NCBI RefSeq assembly: GCF_026239655.1
Contig: NZ_JAPIVO010000006.1
Coordinates: forward strand, 186,001 to 250,000
DNA: 64,000 nucleotides
From: Pedobacter sp. MR2016-24
GTDB taxonomy: Bacteria > Bacteroidota > Bacteroidia > Sphingobacteriales > Sphingobacteriaceae
Direction of reading: 5' to 3'
Positions within the stretch are counted from its first letter, which is position 1. Each line of letters starts with the position of its first letter. The notes under the pieces were generated by a model, which worked only from the letters and a program-made list of their open reading frames with translations, was not told where the DNA came from and did not search any database. Positions 36,544 to 45,248 of the stretch are shown piece after piece. A program made the translations under genes and the position numbers.

Positions 36544-37653
36544 ATGCCTTACGATAGAACAAAACCCTTTAATGAACTTCCGTTATTGCCATCGAATGAA
36601 GTGGAAGACGATGTGGAAGTATTAAAAAAACTAGTCAGTGCATCAAGAGCGTTGGCTGCGACTAATAGCAGTATTCATCGCTTACCTAATCCTACAATGT
36701 TGGTTAATACGATCGCCTTACAGGAAGCGCAAACTTCAACTGCAATTGAAAATATTTTCACGACAGAAGATGAACTGTATAAGGCGGTTTCTGATTCAAT
36801 TCAGGAAGACAATATAAAGCCGGCAACGAAGGAAGTGTTAAGGTACCGGGAAGCGTTATGGGAAGGATACAAATTGATATTGGCTAACGGACAAATTGAT
36901 ATGGATTGTGTGATCAGTACTTTCAGGCAAGTCAAAAACTCCACTGCTGGTCTAAGATCACCTCAAAGTTTAACCGTAATCAGAAGAGGTCAAAGTGAAT
37001 TCCGGTCAGGAGAAATTGTGTATACCCCTCCAAGAGGCGAAGGTATTTTGGAACGTAAGATGGAAAATCTGATTGAATATTTAAATGATGATATAAAGTA
37101 TCCATCTGATCCTTTGATTAAAATGTGTATATCCCATTATCAATTTGAGGCAATTCATCCATTTTCTGATGGAAACGGGAGAACTGGAAGAATCTTAAAT
37201 CTATTATATCTGGTGAATAAAGGCCTTTTGGAACAGCCTGTACTTTATTTATCAAAATACATCCTGATCAATAAGGATGACTACTACTATCATTTAGGAG
37301 TAGTTACGCAAAGAAATTCATGGAAACCATGGGTTTTGTACATGCTGGATGCTGTGGAGAAAACCGCGTTGCTGACTAACCAATTGATCTTAAGTATAAT
37401 CAGTCAGATGGAACCGACGTTGCTTTATGCAAAGACCAGAATTAAATGGTACACGAAGGAGGTGAATGAAGCCATTTTTAGTCAGCCTTATATCAAGCCT
37501 AAATTTCTTGGTAATATTATGGGTATTACTTCCAGAACGACACTGACAAAATATTTCAATAAGTTGGTTGATGCAAAAATATTAAGTGTTGCAAAAGATG
37601 GTAAAGAAGTTTTTTATATCAACGATGACCTGATCCAGATTCTAAAAGGCTAG
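36544..37653 (+). CDS. Fic-domain AMPylator with inhibitory helix and C-terminal winged helix
   Basis: The 369-residue protein has the Fic motif HPFSDGNGRTGRI from His205, which matches the consensus HxFx(D/E)GNGRxxR in full. The inhibitory motif S-x-x-x-E-N is present at residues 65-70 (STAIEN), so this is a class II Fic enzyme that holds itself inactive. The C-terminal part (IMGITSRTTLTKYFNKLVDA, then KEVFYINDDLIQIL) looks like a winged helix-turn-helix and may bind DNA. Fic proteins transfer AMP from ATP to hydroxyl groups of target proteins. It is not a sugar gene, yet sits inside the cluster, convergent with a small XRE regulator. Target unknown. Confidence 0.9.
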   Translation: MPYDRTKPFNELPLLPSNEVEDDVEVLKKLVSASRALAATNSSIHRLPNPTMLVNTIALQEAQTSTAIENIFTTEDELYKAVSDSIQEDNIKPATKEVLRYREALWEGYKLILANGQIDMDCVISTFRQVKNSTAGLRSPQSLTVIRRGQSEFRSGEIVYTPPRGEGILERKMENLIEYLNDDIKYPSDPLIKMCISHYQFEAIHPFSDGNGRTGRILNLLYLVNKGLLEQPVLYLSKYILINKDDYYYHLGVVTQRNSWKPWVLYMLDAVEKTALLTNQLILSIISQMEPTLLYAKTRIKWYTKEVNEAIFSQPYIKPKFLGNIMGITSRTTLTKYFNKLVDAKILSVAKDGKEVFYINDDLIQILKG

Positions 37654-37701
37654 TGAATACAATAAATAGATGCTAATTTTTTTCTTTGTTCTTAGGGACC
37701 G

Positions 37702-37816
37702 CCCCTTTAGTTATAAATTTAAAGGGGAATGTAATACTTTGCGCTAGACGGGTATTATATTCCCCATTGTAATTGTTTAAAGAGATAACATAAGTTTTGT
37801 TGAAACTCTTTAAACA
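37702..37816. terminator. Three inverted repeats between convergent fic and XRE genes
   Basis: Three inverted repeats lie between the two stops. CCCCTTTA (37702-37709) pairs with TAAAGGGG (37720-37727). GGGGAATGTAATAC (37724-37737) pairs with GTATTATATTCCCC (37752-37765), with one mismatch. TGTTTAAAGAG (37774-37784) pairs perfectly with CTCTTTAAACA (37806-37816). The first two share the four G at 37724-37727 and so cannot both form. The last lies two bases beyond the XRE stop and is a likely terminator for that gene. Confidence 0.7.
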
Positions 37817-37818
37817 GC

Positions 37819-38148
37819 TTAAGCTTTTTTTTCCCTGATAGCTTCATGCAACTCAATAATCTTCCGTTGCTGCACACCGTAAGCTTCAGTTAAATTAGCT
37901 AATTGTTTTTTTAAATCAGGGAATTCATCATCATCACTGTCTTTTTCGCCTATTTTCAACAAATCAATGATCGATATACTGAAAATGTTGGCAATTAATA
38001 GTAATTTGCTGAACGTAATGTCTGTACCTCCTGTTTCAATCTTTGAATAGGCTGGAACAGAAATGTTTAGTTTGTCGGCAATGAATTTCTGACTTAAACA
38101 CTGAGTTTGACGTAATATTTTTAATTTTTGCCCTACAGTTTTTGTCAT
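37819..38148 (-). CDS. XRE-family transcriptional regulator
   Basis: The 109-residue protein has an N-terminal XRE helix-turn-helix: VGQKLKILRQTQCLSQKFIA, DKLNISVPAYSKIETGGTDI and a following helix with LLLIANIFSI. The C-terminal part (DLKKQLANLTEAYGVQQRKI) is a likely coiled coil for dimerisation. It is convergent with fic and divergent from manC, and its start region shares about 200 bases of upstream DNA with manC. It might control either neighbour. The TGTTCA/TGAACA array upstream of fic is a candidate binding site, which is only an inference. Confidence 0.82.
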   Translation of the reverse strand: MTKTVGQKLKILRQTQCLSQKFIADKLNISVPAYSKIETGGTDITFSKLLLIANIFSISIIDLLKIGEKDSDDDEFPDLKKQLANLTEAYGVQQRKIIELHEAIREKKA

Positions 38149-38351
38149 TGTTGAGAGTTTTAAGGATATAAAAAGATAAATATTTGGTTAAAGTATTATT
38201 TTAGCAATTCTTGACGTTATTATATAGCAAAAGAAAAGCCAAAATGCGCGTAAACTTAAAGTATAGTTAATAATTTGTTATTATTGTCATATATTAAGAT
38301 TCGTTAGATTTACTTATTGTAAATAAAAGGTATTAAACAATTGCTATTTCT

Positions 38352-39428
38352 ATGAAGGACACTTATGTATTAATCATGGCTGGTGGAGTTGGCAGCCGTT
38401 TCTGGCCAAAAAGCCGTAACAACTTTCCAAAACAGTTTATTGATATTCTTGGTATTGGAAAGTCACTTTTACAATTGACACACGAACGTTTCCTGAACGT
38501 TTGTCCGAAAGAGAATATTTTCATCTTATCAAATGAACAATATTCCGCTTTAATTATTGACCAGCTGCCGGATCTGCCAAAAGAGAACATCATCTCTGAA
38601 CCAAGTCGCAACAATACAGCGCCTTGTATTGCTTATGCTTCGTTTAAAATCAAACAACTGAATGCTGCAGCGAATATTGTTGTTGCGCCTTCTGATCACT
38701 TGATCCTGAATGAAAAGGTTTTCTTGGAAAAAGTAGAAGAAGCGTTAGCATTTGTAGAGGAAAATGATGCTTTAGTTACTTTAGGAATTAGCCCAACGAG
38801 GCCGGATACCGGATATGGATATATTAATTACGATAAACGGGACCTGAACGGTGTACATAAGGTATTGCATTTCCTGGAAAAACCGAATCTGGAGAAAGCA
38901 CAAGAATTTGTGACGAGTGGTGACTACCTCTGGAATGCAGGTATTTTTGTTTGGAGCGTAAATGCAATATTAAGTGCATTAGCTAAACATTCTCCAACGA
39001 TATTTGAACTTTTTGAAAAGGGAAATTCTTGTTATAATACTGCAGATGAACAATCTTTTATTTCCGTAAACTATCCGCTTTCTGATAATATTTCGATTGA
39101 TTATGCGATCATGGAAAAAGCAGAGAACGTATTTACGATTCCTGGCGACTTTGGCTGGTCTGACTTAGGTACATGGGCATCTTTGTATGAGGTGATCGAA
39201 AAGGATGAGCACAACAACGTATTTTCTGGAAATGCTGTTAATCTTGCTGAAACTTCAAATTGTATGATCCAGATTCCTAAGGATAAAGTAGCGGTGATCA
39301 AAGGGCTTGATAATTACATCGTAGTGGATGACGGTAAAGTTTTGCTGATTTATCCTAAGGCTGCAGAACAAGAAATAAAAGAGGTGTCTAGAGCGATCGT
39401 TGCCGCTTGTGGTGATGAATTTGCTTAA
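38352..39428 (+). CDS. manC: Mannose-1-phosphate guanylyltransferase
   Basis: The 358-residue protein makes GDP-mannose from mannose-1-phosphate and GTP. The nucleotide-binding motif is MAGGVGSRFWPKSRNNFPKQF (residues about 10-30), the metal-site strand is NIVVAPSDHLI near 110, and the sugar-binding region FLEKPNLEKAQEFV with WNAGIFVW follows. The C-terminal isomerase domain of two-domain ManC/AlgA proteins is missing, so isomerisation of fructose-6-phosphate must come from another gene. It lies 52 bases before gmd copy 2 and feeds it directly. Confidence 0.93.
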   Translation: MKDTYVLIMAGGVGSRFWPKSRNNFPKQFIDILGIGKSLLQLTHERFLNVCPKENIFILSNEQYSALIIDQLPDLPKENIISEPSRNNTAPCIAYASFKIKQLNAAANIVVAPSDHLILNEKVFLEKVEEALAFVEENDALVTLGISPTRPDTGYGYINYDKRDLNGVHKVLHFLEKPNLEKAQEFVTSGDYLWNAGIFVWSVNAILSALAKHSPTIFELFEKGNSCYNTADEQSFISVNYPLSDNISIDYAIMEKAENVFTIPGDFGWSDLGTWASLYEVIEKDEHNNVFSGNAVNLAETSNCMIQIPKDKVAVIKGLDNYIVVDDGKVLLIYPKAAEQEIKEVSRAIVAACGDEFA

Positions 39429-39480
39429 TACTTCTAAAACAATATATATTTTCATTTAATCTACTTATAAATATTAATCA

Positions 39481-40617
39481 ATGAAAGTTGCTCTTATAAC
39501 AGGTGTTACGGGCCAGGATGGTGCCTATCTAGCGGAATTCTTATTAAAAAAAGGATATTTTGTTCATGGTTTGAAAAGAAGATCTTCCATGTTTAATACA
39601 GAACGGATCGATCACTTATACCAGGATCAGCATGAGAATGGGGTGAACTTCAAATTACATTTTGGCGATTTGACAGATTCCACTAATCTGATTCGTATTA
39701 TTCAGGAAGTGCAGCCTGATGAAATTTATAACCTTGCGGCCATGAGCCATGTGAAGGTAAGTTTTGATATGCCTGAATATACCGCGAATGCGGATGGTAT
39801 TGGTACTTTAAGACTGCTGGAAGCTATCAGAATCTTAGGATTGCAGGAAAAAACAAGAATATATCAGGCGTCCACGTCTGAATTATATGGTTTGGTACAA
39901 GCAGTACCTCAAAGTGAAACTACTCCTTTTTATCCACGTTCTCCTTATGCCGTGGCCAAGATCTATGGCTATTGGATTACAGTGAACTACAGGGAAGCTT
40001 ATAATATGTTTGCTTGTAATGGGATCTTATTTAATCATGAAAGTCCTTTAAGGGGAGAGACCTTTGTGACGCGGAAGATCACAAGAGCAGCATCAAAGAT
40101 TGGATTAGGGTTACAAAAATGTTTATACCTGGGTAATCTTTCTGCACAGCGCGACTGGGGTCATGCAAAGGATTACATAGAAGCCATGTGGTTAATCCTA
40201 CAACAGGATGTTGCAGAAGATTACGTAATTGCTACAGGAGTAACAACTACTGTGCGTGATTTTGTAAAAATGAGTTTTGCTGAACTGGGAATTACAGTTG
40301 CTTTTAGTGGTGAAGGTGCAGAGGAAACTGGAGCGATTGCTGCGATTGACGAGACCATTGCCGCTGAGTTGGGATTAAATACAGAAGCATTAACAATCGG
40401 AATGGAAGTGGTGAAAGTCGATCCTGCATATTTCCGTCCTACGGAAGTGGATTTATTATTAGGAGATCCTACAAAATCCAAGACGAAATTGGGATGGGTA
40501 CCTAAATATGATTTACCGCTTCTGGTTAAAGATATGATGCAGGCTGATTTAGAACTGATGAAAAAAGACGAGCATTTGAAAGTTGGAGGTTTCAAGACAC
40601 TCAATAACTTCGAATAG
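39481..40617 (+). CDS. gmd: GDP-mannose 4,6-dehydratase, copy 2
   Basis: This is a 378-residue Gmd with the same motifs as copy 1 (GVTGQDGAYL, YQASTSELYG, YPRSPYAVAKIYGYW, NHESPLRGETFVTRK). It follows manC and is the more usual arrangement for GDP-fucose or GDP-rhamnose supply. The next gene expected, fcl or rmd, is missing; a terminator follows instead. Compared with copy 1, most protein changes are in residues about 265-310 and many silent sites differ, so the two copies are old duplicates or came in separately. Codon use here is less AT-rich than in copy 1. Confidence 0.95.
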   Translation: MKVALITGVTGQDGAYLAEFLLKKGYFVHGLKRRSSMFNTERIDHLYQDQHENGVNFKLHFGDLTDSTNLIRIIQEVQPDEIYNLAAMSHVKVSFDMPEYTANADGIGTLRLLEAIRILGLQEKTRIYQASTSELYGLVQAVPQSETTPFYPRSPYAVAKIYGYWITVNYREAYNMFACNGILFNHESPLRGETFVTRKITRAASKIGLGLQKCLYLGNLSAQRDWGHAKDYIEAMWLILQQDVAEDYVIATGVTTTVRDFVKMSFAELGITVAFSGEGAEETGAIAAIDETIAAELGLNTEALTIGMEVVKVDPAYFRPTEVDLLLGDPTKSKTKLGWVPKYDLPLLVKDMMQADLELMKKDEHLKVGGFKTLNNFE

Positions 40618-40632
40618 TATACATACTGTATA

Positions 40633-40681
40633 AAAAAACCGTTCATTTTTTAGGTCAAGCCTTCAAAATGGACGGTTTTTT
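40633..40681 (+). terminator. Strong intrinsic terminator after gmd copy 2
   Basis: A 17-bp inverted repeat with one mismatch pairs 40633-40649 (AAAAAACCGTTCATTTT) with 40665-40681 (AAAATGGACGGTTTTTT), spaced by 15 bases and ending in a T-run. It closes the manC-gmd unit and, with A/T tails on both sides, could also stop leftward transcription. Confidence 0.88.
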
Positions 40682-40827
40682 TGCGTTTTAACTTCCTGAA
40701 ATATAATTATCAATAACCTGCAAATATAATTTGAGGGTTATATTTTGTCTAATAAATCGGTTTAATGGGTATTAAACAACATTTAGTATCTTAATAAATA
40801 ATTTGAGTGTATAAATGATATCCTGCG

Positions 40828-40860
40828 TTGATGCTTGGTATGATTATTTGATTAAATTTG
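40828..40860 (+). promoter_or_regulatory. Candidate promoter for the WbpM-type gene
   Basis: TAAATTTG at 40853-40860 is an exact TAnnTTTG box. TTG at 40828-40830 lies 22 bases before it, slightly more than usual. Transcription would start about 15 bases before the TTG start codon at 40883, giving a very short leader. Confidence 0.4.
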
Positions 40861-40882
40861 CCGTTACTAAAACTACGACATC

Positions 40883-42817
40883 TTGTTCAACCAGATAAAT
40901 ATAGTGCCCCGGTGGATAATATTCACATTAGATTTAACGATCTGTTTCGTTTCTTTGGCGATAGCATACCTGATCAAACGTAATTTTGATCTATCTACAC
41001 TAGACTATTTAGAATTTAGCCGGAATGTATTAATTACAACTGTGATCAGTACATTAGTTTTTATTGTCGTAAAAACCTTTTCAGGTATTATCCGATATAC
41101 AAGTGCGCAGGATTCCTTCAGAATTCTATATGCGGTTATTGTATCTAACGGCACGTTCTTCTTGATAAATATGGGATTTGTTGCTTTTGGCAATCATGCG
41201 CTGATTCCTAATAGTGTTTTAGTGATTAATGGGCTCACAAGTTTTGTGATGTTGATCACTTATAGAGTATTGGTGAAATACTTTTTCATGTATATCAAAA
41301 ACCTGCGTTTAGATACTGTACGTGTAATGATCTATGGTGCAGGTGAAGCAGGGGTTGCTACCAAACGTACTTTTGACCATGACCCAAATGTCAATAAAAT
41401 GATCATTGCTTTTGTGGATGATGATCAGCGGAAGATGGGTAAAACCATTGACGGGATAAAAATTCTGGATGCAAGGAATTTGATTGATCTGATCGTGAAA
41501 CATCAACTGGATGAAATCATTTTTGCTTCATATACCATTCCTTCGGAGCGTAAGGAACAAATTGTTGATGTTTGTCTGGAGAATGGGATCAAAGTATTAA
41601 ATATTCCACCACCTAACGTGTGGACTGATGGTAAGATACAAACTACGCAGATCAAGAACTTAAATATTGAAGATTTGTTAAACCGTAAACCTATTCATAT
41701 CGATATTGAAGGAATAGGAGCACAGTTACAGAACAAAAGAATCTTAATCACAGGAGCAGCGGGTTCTATTGGTTCTGAGATTGTAAGACAGCTCGCTAAG
41801 TTTGATGTGGGATTGATCATTCTCTGTGATCAGTCTGAGTCTGCATTACATGAGTTATATCTTGAAATGACGGAGACCACTAAAAACAAGAATTTCCACG
41901 CTTTTATTGGTGATGTGAGAGACGAGCGCAGAATGGAGCATTTATTCAGTACATTAAAGCCTCACTACGTTTATCATGCCGGTGCATACAAACATGTACC
42001 TTTGATGGAAGATAATGCCTGTGAAGCGATTAAAACAAATGTATTGGGTACCAAGACTATTGCTGATAAAGCAGTAAAGTATGGTGTGCAAAAGTTTGTG
42101 ATGATTTCTACGGATAAGGCGGTTAATCCGACAAACGTTATGGGGGCGTCAAAACGTATTGCTGAAATCTACGTACAATCACTAAATAATTCATTGCATA
42201 ATAACAATCATATCTTCAGTAACGGTTTGAGTTATATCAATGAGCTGGATGTAAAACCAATTACTAAATTCATTACCACACGTTTTGGAAATGTGCTCGG
42301 GTCTAATGGTTCTGTGATACCAAGGTTCAAACAGCAGATTGAAAAAGGCGGACCTATCACAGTGACACATCCGGAAATTACGCGTTATTTCATGACTATA
42401 CCGGAAGCTTGTCGCCTGGTATTGGAGGCAGGTTGCATGGGTTCTGGGGGGGAGATTTTTGTGTTTGACATGGGCAAGTCTGTCAAGATTATTGATCTGG
42501 CTAAGAAAATGATCTTGCTAGCCGGCCTGGTACCTAATCAGGACATCCAGATTGAGTATTCAGGACTTCGTCCAGGAGAAAAGCTTTTTGAGGAATTATT
42601 GAATGATAATGAGAATACGATGCCTACACACCATGAGAAGATCATGATTGGCAAGGTAAGGGAATATGCATTTGATGATGTGCAAAAACAAATCTATAAT
42701 CTGATAGAGCATGCGCAACGCTGCGACGACCTGCAGGTGGTAACGAATATGAAAGCTTTGGTAAAAGAGTTTAAAAGTAAAAACTCTGTTTTTGAAAGTC
42801 TGGATATTAAAAATTAA
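40883..42817 (+). CDS. WbpM/PglF-type NDP-sugar 4,6-dehydratase, TTG start
   Basis: The 644-residue protein has four N-terminal membrane segments (from PRWIIFTLDLTICFVSLAIA), a first Rossmann domain (VMIYGAGEAGVATKR near 150) and the main catalytic SDR domain. That domain has ILITGAAGSIGSEIVRQLAK near 290, FVMISTDKAVNPTNVMGASKR near 410-430 and TRFGNVLGSNGSVIPRFKQQ near 470. Members convert UDP-GlcNAc to UDP-4-keto-6-deoxy sugars for bacillosamine, QuiNAc or FucNAc. The frame starts at TTG (MFNQINIVPRW when read with Met), which fits family N-termini; no ATG is available before the first membrane segment. Confidence 0.9.
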   Translation: MFNQINIVPRWIIFTLDLTICFVSLAIAYLIKRNFDLSTLDYLEFSRNVLITTVISTLVFIVVKTFSGIIRYTSAQDSFRILYAVIVSNGTFFLINMGFVAFGNHALIPNSVLVINGLTSFVMLITYRVLVKYFFMYIKNLRLDTVRVMIYGAGEAGVATKRTFDHDPNVNKMIIAFVDDDQRKMGKTIDGIKILDARNLIDLIVKHQLDEIIFASYTIPSERKEQIVDVCLENGIKVLNIPPPNVWTDGKIQTTQIKNLNIEDLLNRKPIHIDIEGIGAQLQNKRILITGAAGSIGSEIVRQLAKFDVGLIILCDQSESALHELYLEMTETTKNKNFHAFIGDVRDERRMEHLFSTLKPHYVYHAGAYKHVPLMEDNACEAIKTNVLGTKTIADKAVKYGVQKFVMISTDKAVNPTNVMGASKRIAEIYVQSLNNSLHNNNHIFSNGLSYINELDVKPITKFITTRFGNVLGSNGSVIPRFKQQIEKGGPITVTHPEITRYFMTIPEACRLVLEAGCMGSGGEIFVFDMGKSVKIIDLAKKMILLAGLVPNQDIQIEYSGLRPGEKLFEELLNDNENTMPTHHEKIMIGKVREYAFDDVQKQIYNLIEHAQRCDDLQVVTNMKALVKEFKSKNSVFESLDIKN

Positions 42818-43089
42818 AACCCTTCATAATAGCCGCTCTCTTCTTTATGACAGTTTTTCTGTCTGCTGAGGCCATGCATTAATACTTTAGAAAATTAGCG
42901 GCAATCTTTCTCTAGTCGGCAATGATTATAGTCACATCTGACTATAAAATTGAACACCCGTTTGTTTTTCCGGAATAATCTTCCCTAACATTGTTTCAAA
43001 AACTAGCTGAAGTGCTTCTGCTCTAATATATTACAAATAAATTTATTGGTAGTAATTGTAATAAATACACTATCTTCAATGTAAATTAC

Positions 43090-43180
43090 TGATACACAGT
43101 ATTGTGTAATTGTGTGAATTCTTATTCAGAGCCAAAGGTTGTGAATTGGTCATTAATTGGTATCATAATTGATACACAGT
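43090..43180. repeat. Direct repeat TGATACACAGT, two copies 80 bp apart
   Basis: Two identical 11-base copies at 43090-43100 and 43170-43180 lie upstream of the right-hand polysaccharide operon. The second overlaps the palindrome GTATCATAATTGATAC. Such a pair could be a regulator binding site. Confidence 0.6.
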
Positions 43181-43182
43181 GC

Positions 43183-43240
43183 TAAATAGGTCACTTAAGA
43201 TGGAATTACAATCATTATAATGAGTAATTCGACCTATTTA
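43183..43240 (+). ncRNA. Candidate structured RNA or nested stem-loop
   Basis: A perfect 10-bp outer stem (43183-43192 with 43231-43240) encloses a second stem ATTAC/GTAAT and the self-complementary CATTATAATG. It stands alone in non-coding DNA about 400 bases before the right-hand operon. No known RNA family is recognised, and it may simply be a terminator or operator. Confidence 0.3.
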
Positions 43241-43650
43241 TTTATAGTTTAAGACTGTTAACTGGAATATTTGACGAATATAGTATTTGGTTCGTTTTAG
43301 TAAATTTAATATTTATCAGTATTTGGGAATTTTTAGGTAATATTTTGCTGTTTTTAGCCTTATAAAATCCGTAATTTCAATTTATTGTAACATAATTGAT
43401 ATAATAAAGGTTTTAATTTAGCGTTTTCATTTTAAATCAATGTTTTTCGATAGCTGTATTGCAGCTATTCTAACGCTTGTTTTGGATGCTGTTTTAAATC
43501 TATTTAATCATAGGATAATATAAAGATAACGTACATTTTTAATAAGTGATATTTTATACTTTATAATAATAACTTATCTTAGGAAAGTACATTAGTAGGG
43601 ACGATGTATGACTAAATGTGTATAGATTTCAATTTTACTTAAAAAATTAT

Positions 43651-44403
43651 ATGTTCGATTTCTTTCATAAGAAAAACAAAATAACTGACATAGAGTGGCT
43701 GGGAGTTGATATTCACTCACATATTCTACCTGGTATTGATGACGGATCTAAAGAAATCGGACAGTCTTTAGGTTACATTCACGAAATGCAGGAATTAGGC
43801 TTTGGCAGGCTGGTTTGTACCCCGCATATCTTTCAGGATTTATATCCCAATACGCCTGAAACAATCCTTCCTGTCTTGAAAACAGTTCAGGAGGAAGTAA
43901 AAAATCAAAATCTAAGTATCGAAATCAATGCTGCGGCAGAATATATGGCCGACAGTGAGTTTGTAGTGAGAGAAGGACTGCTGGTATTTCCGGGTAAACA
44001 TATCCTAATTGAAATGTCATACCTGATGGAAACGCCGAATATAGAAAATATCATTTTCGAACTTCAGTTGCAGGGTTACCAGGTAATCCTGGCACATCCG
44101 GAACGTTACAATTTCTATTTCAGACATACGGAACGCTATGAGAAGCTTAAAAGCATAGGCTGCTCTTTCCAGCTGAACATACTATCTGTACTGGGCTATT
44201 ATGGTAAAGGGGTGAAGGCAATGGCTGAACACCTGCTTAACGCAAAGATGTATGATTTTGCCGGAACCGATCTTCATCACGATAAACATATGAAGATGCT
44301 TGGGGATGGGGTGCGAAGCGGTAAACTACATACAATTTTAGGACAATACCCATTTAGAAACCTGGAGGTTTTTTCTGACAGCGCTTTTGCTAAATGCATT
44401 TAA
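43651..44403 (+). CDS. PHP-type protein-tyrosine phosphatase, CpsB/YwqE-like
   Basis: The frame opens at a GTG at 43618, but the ATG at 43651 (MFDFFHKKN) is preferred, giving 250 residues. Metal-binding PHP motifs are visible: VDIHSHILPGIDDGSKE near the N-terminus, CTPHIFQDLYPNT, a region around AAEYMAD, VILAHPERYNFY near 145 and AGTDLHHDKH near 210. CpsB/CapC-type enzymes remove phosphate from the tyrosine tail of Wzc kinases and so control polymer export. It heads the right-hand operon, just before wza and wzc, which is a fitting place. Confidence 0.9.
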   Translation: MFDFFHKKNKITDIEWLGVDIHSHILPGIDDGSKEIGQSLGYIHEMQELGFGRLVCTPHIFQDLYPNTPETILPVLKTVQEEVKNQNLSIEINAAAEYMADSEFVVREGLLVFPGKHILIEMSYLMETPNIENIIFELQLQGYQVILAHPERYNFYFRHTERYEKLKSIGCSFQLNILSVLGYYGKGVKAMAEHLLNAKMYDFAGTDLHHDKHMKMLGDGVRSGKLHTILGQYPFRNLEVFSDSAFAKCI

Positions 44404-44445
44404 TACAATTTTGGGCGCTTTTGTCCTTTTATTTTTGAAATAACT

Positions 44446-45234
44446 ATGAATAAAGTACTTACGATCAGCATCAAAACACTCACATTCTGTTTGTTGTCTA
44501 TGCTTATTTTTTCTTCCTGCGCACCCAAAGTGCAGGCCGTATATTTTACGGATATTGATTCGCTTAAAATAAAGCAGGTGATGGGAGCCACTTTCACCGA
44601 ACCCCTGATCCAGACGGATGATATTTTAAGTATTACAGTGCAGACTATTGATCCTGCTGCTTCTATGGCGGTGAATCAAACCCCAGCTGCGGCAGCGCCA
44701 GCTTCAGCGGGTGCAGGCTTGGCCATCTCGGGATTCCTGGTAGATAAAAAAGGGAATGTCGAAATTCCAATGTTAGGAATCGTGAAATTAGCGGGTCTGA
44801 CTACGGCAGCGGCCAAAGAGGTGATCAGAACGGAAGCGTTGAAGTATTACAAGGATCCGACGATACAGGTTCGTTTTGCAAATTATAAAATTACGGTACT
44901 GGGTGAGGTAGCTAAACCATCTTCTTATACAGTGCCGAATGAGAAGGTATCGATACTGGATGCCATAGCGATGGCAGGTGATGTAACGATCTATGGAAAG
45001 CGGAATAATGTGCTGCTGATTCGTGAAACGGATGGTAAAAAGGATGTGGTAAGGCTGGATTTAACGCAGTCTGCGGTTTTGAGCTCTCCTTATTTCTATC
45101 TGAAACAGAATGATGTGTTGTATGTAGAGCCTGGCAAAGGAAAGATTGCTGCCAACAATGCTGCGCAACGCCAGACGCTGACGATACTTGTTTCTTCACT
45201 ATCGGTCCTTATTGCATTAATTACAAGATTATAA
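44446..45234 (+). CDS. Wza-type polysaccharide export lipoprotein (right copy)
   Basis: The 262-residue protein has a lipoprotein signal peptide (LTFCLLSMLIFSSC). A Poly_export domain follows (ISGFLVDKKGNVEIPMLGIV near 95), then an SLBB unit (ITVLGEVAKPSSYTVPNEKV near 150) and a C-terminal hydrophobic helix (LTILVSSLSVLIALITRL). It should form the outer-membrane channel for the exopolysaccharide. A low-complexity alanine/proline stretch (about residues 80-92) is specific to this copy. It precedes wzc by 14 bases. Confidence 0.92.
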   Translation: MNKVLTISIKTLTFCLLSMLIFSSCAPKVQAVYFTDIDSLKIKQVMGATFTEPLIQTDDILSITVQTIDPAASMAVNQTPAAAAPASAGAGLAISGFLVDKKGNVEIPMLGIVKLAGLTTAAAKEVIRTEALKYYKDPTIQVRFANYKITVLGEVAKPSSYTVPNEKVSILDAIAMAGDVTIYGKRNNVLLIRETDGKKDVVRLDLTQSAVLSSPYFYLKQNDVLYVEPGKGKIAANNAAQRQTLTILVSSLSVLIALITRL

Positions 45235-45248
45235 ATTGATTACAACGT

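Larger units (their letters stand above)
42818..43650. other. Long non-coding, palindrome-rich region
   Basis: About 830 bases without a supportable gene, strongly AT-rich. It contains several inverted repeats: TTATAGTCA/TGACTATAA (42926-42947, 4-base loop), GTATCA/TGATAC (43160-43175), TAAATAGGTC/GACCTATTTA (43183-43240) with a nested ATTAC...GTAAT stem around CATTATAATG, and ATAGCTG/CAGCTAT near 43450-43468. There is also a direct repeat TGATACACAGT at 43090-43100 and 43170-43180. It must carry the promoter for the right-hand operon and may encode a structured RNA. Confidence 0.6.
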
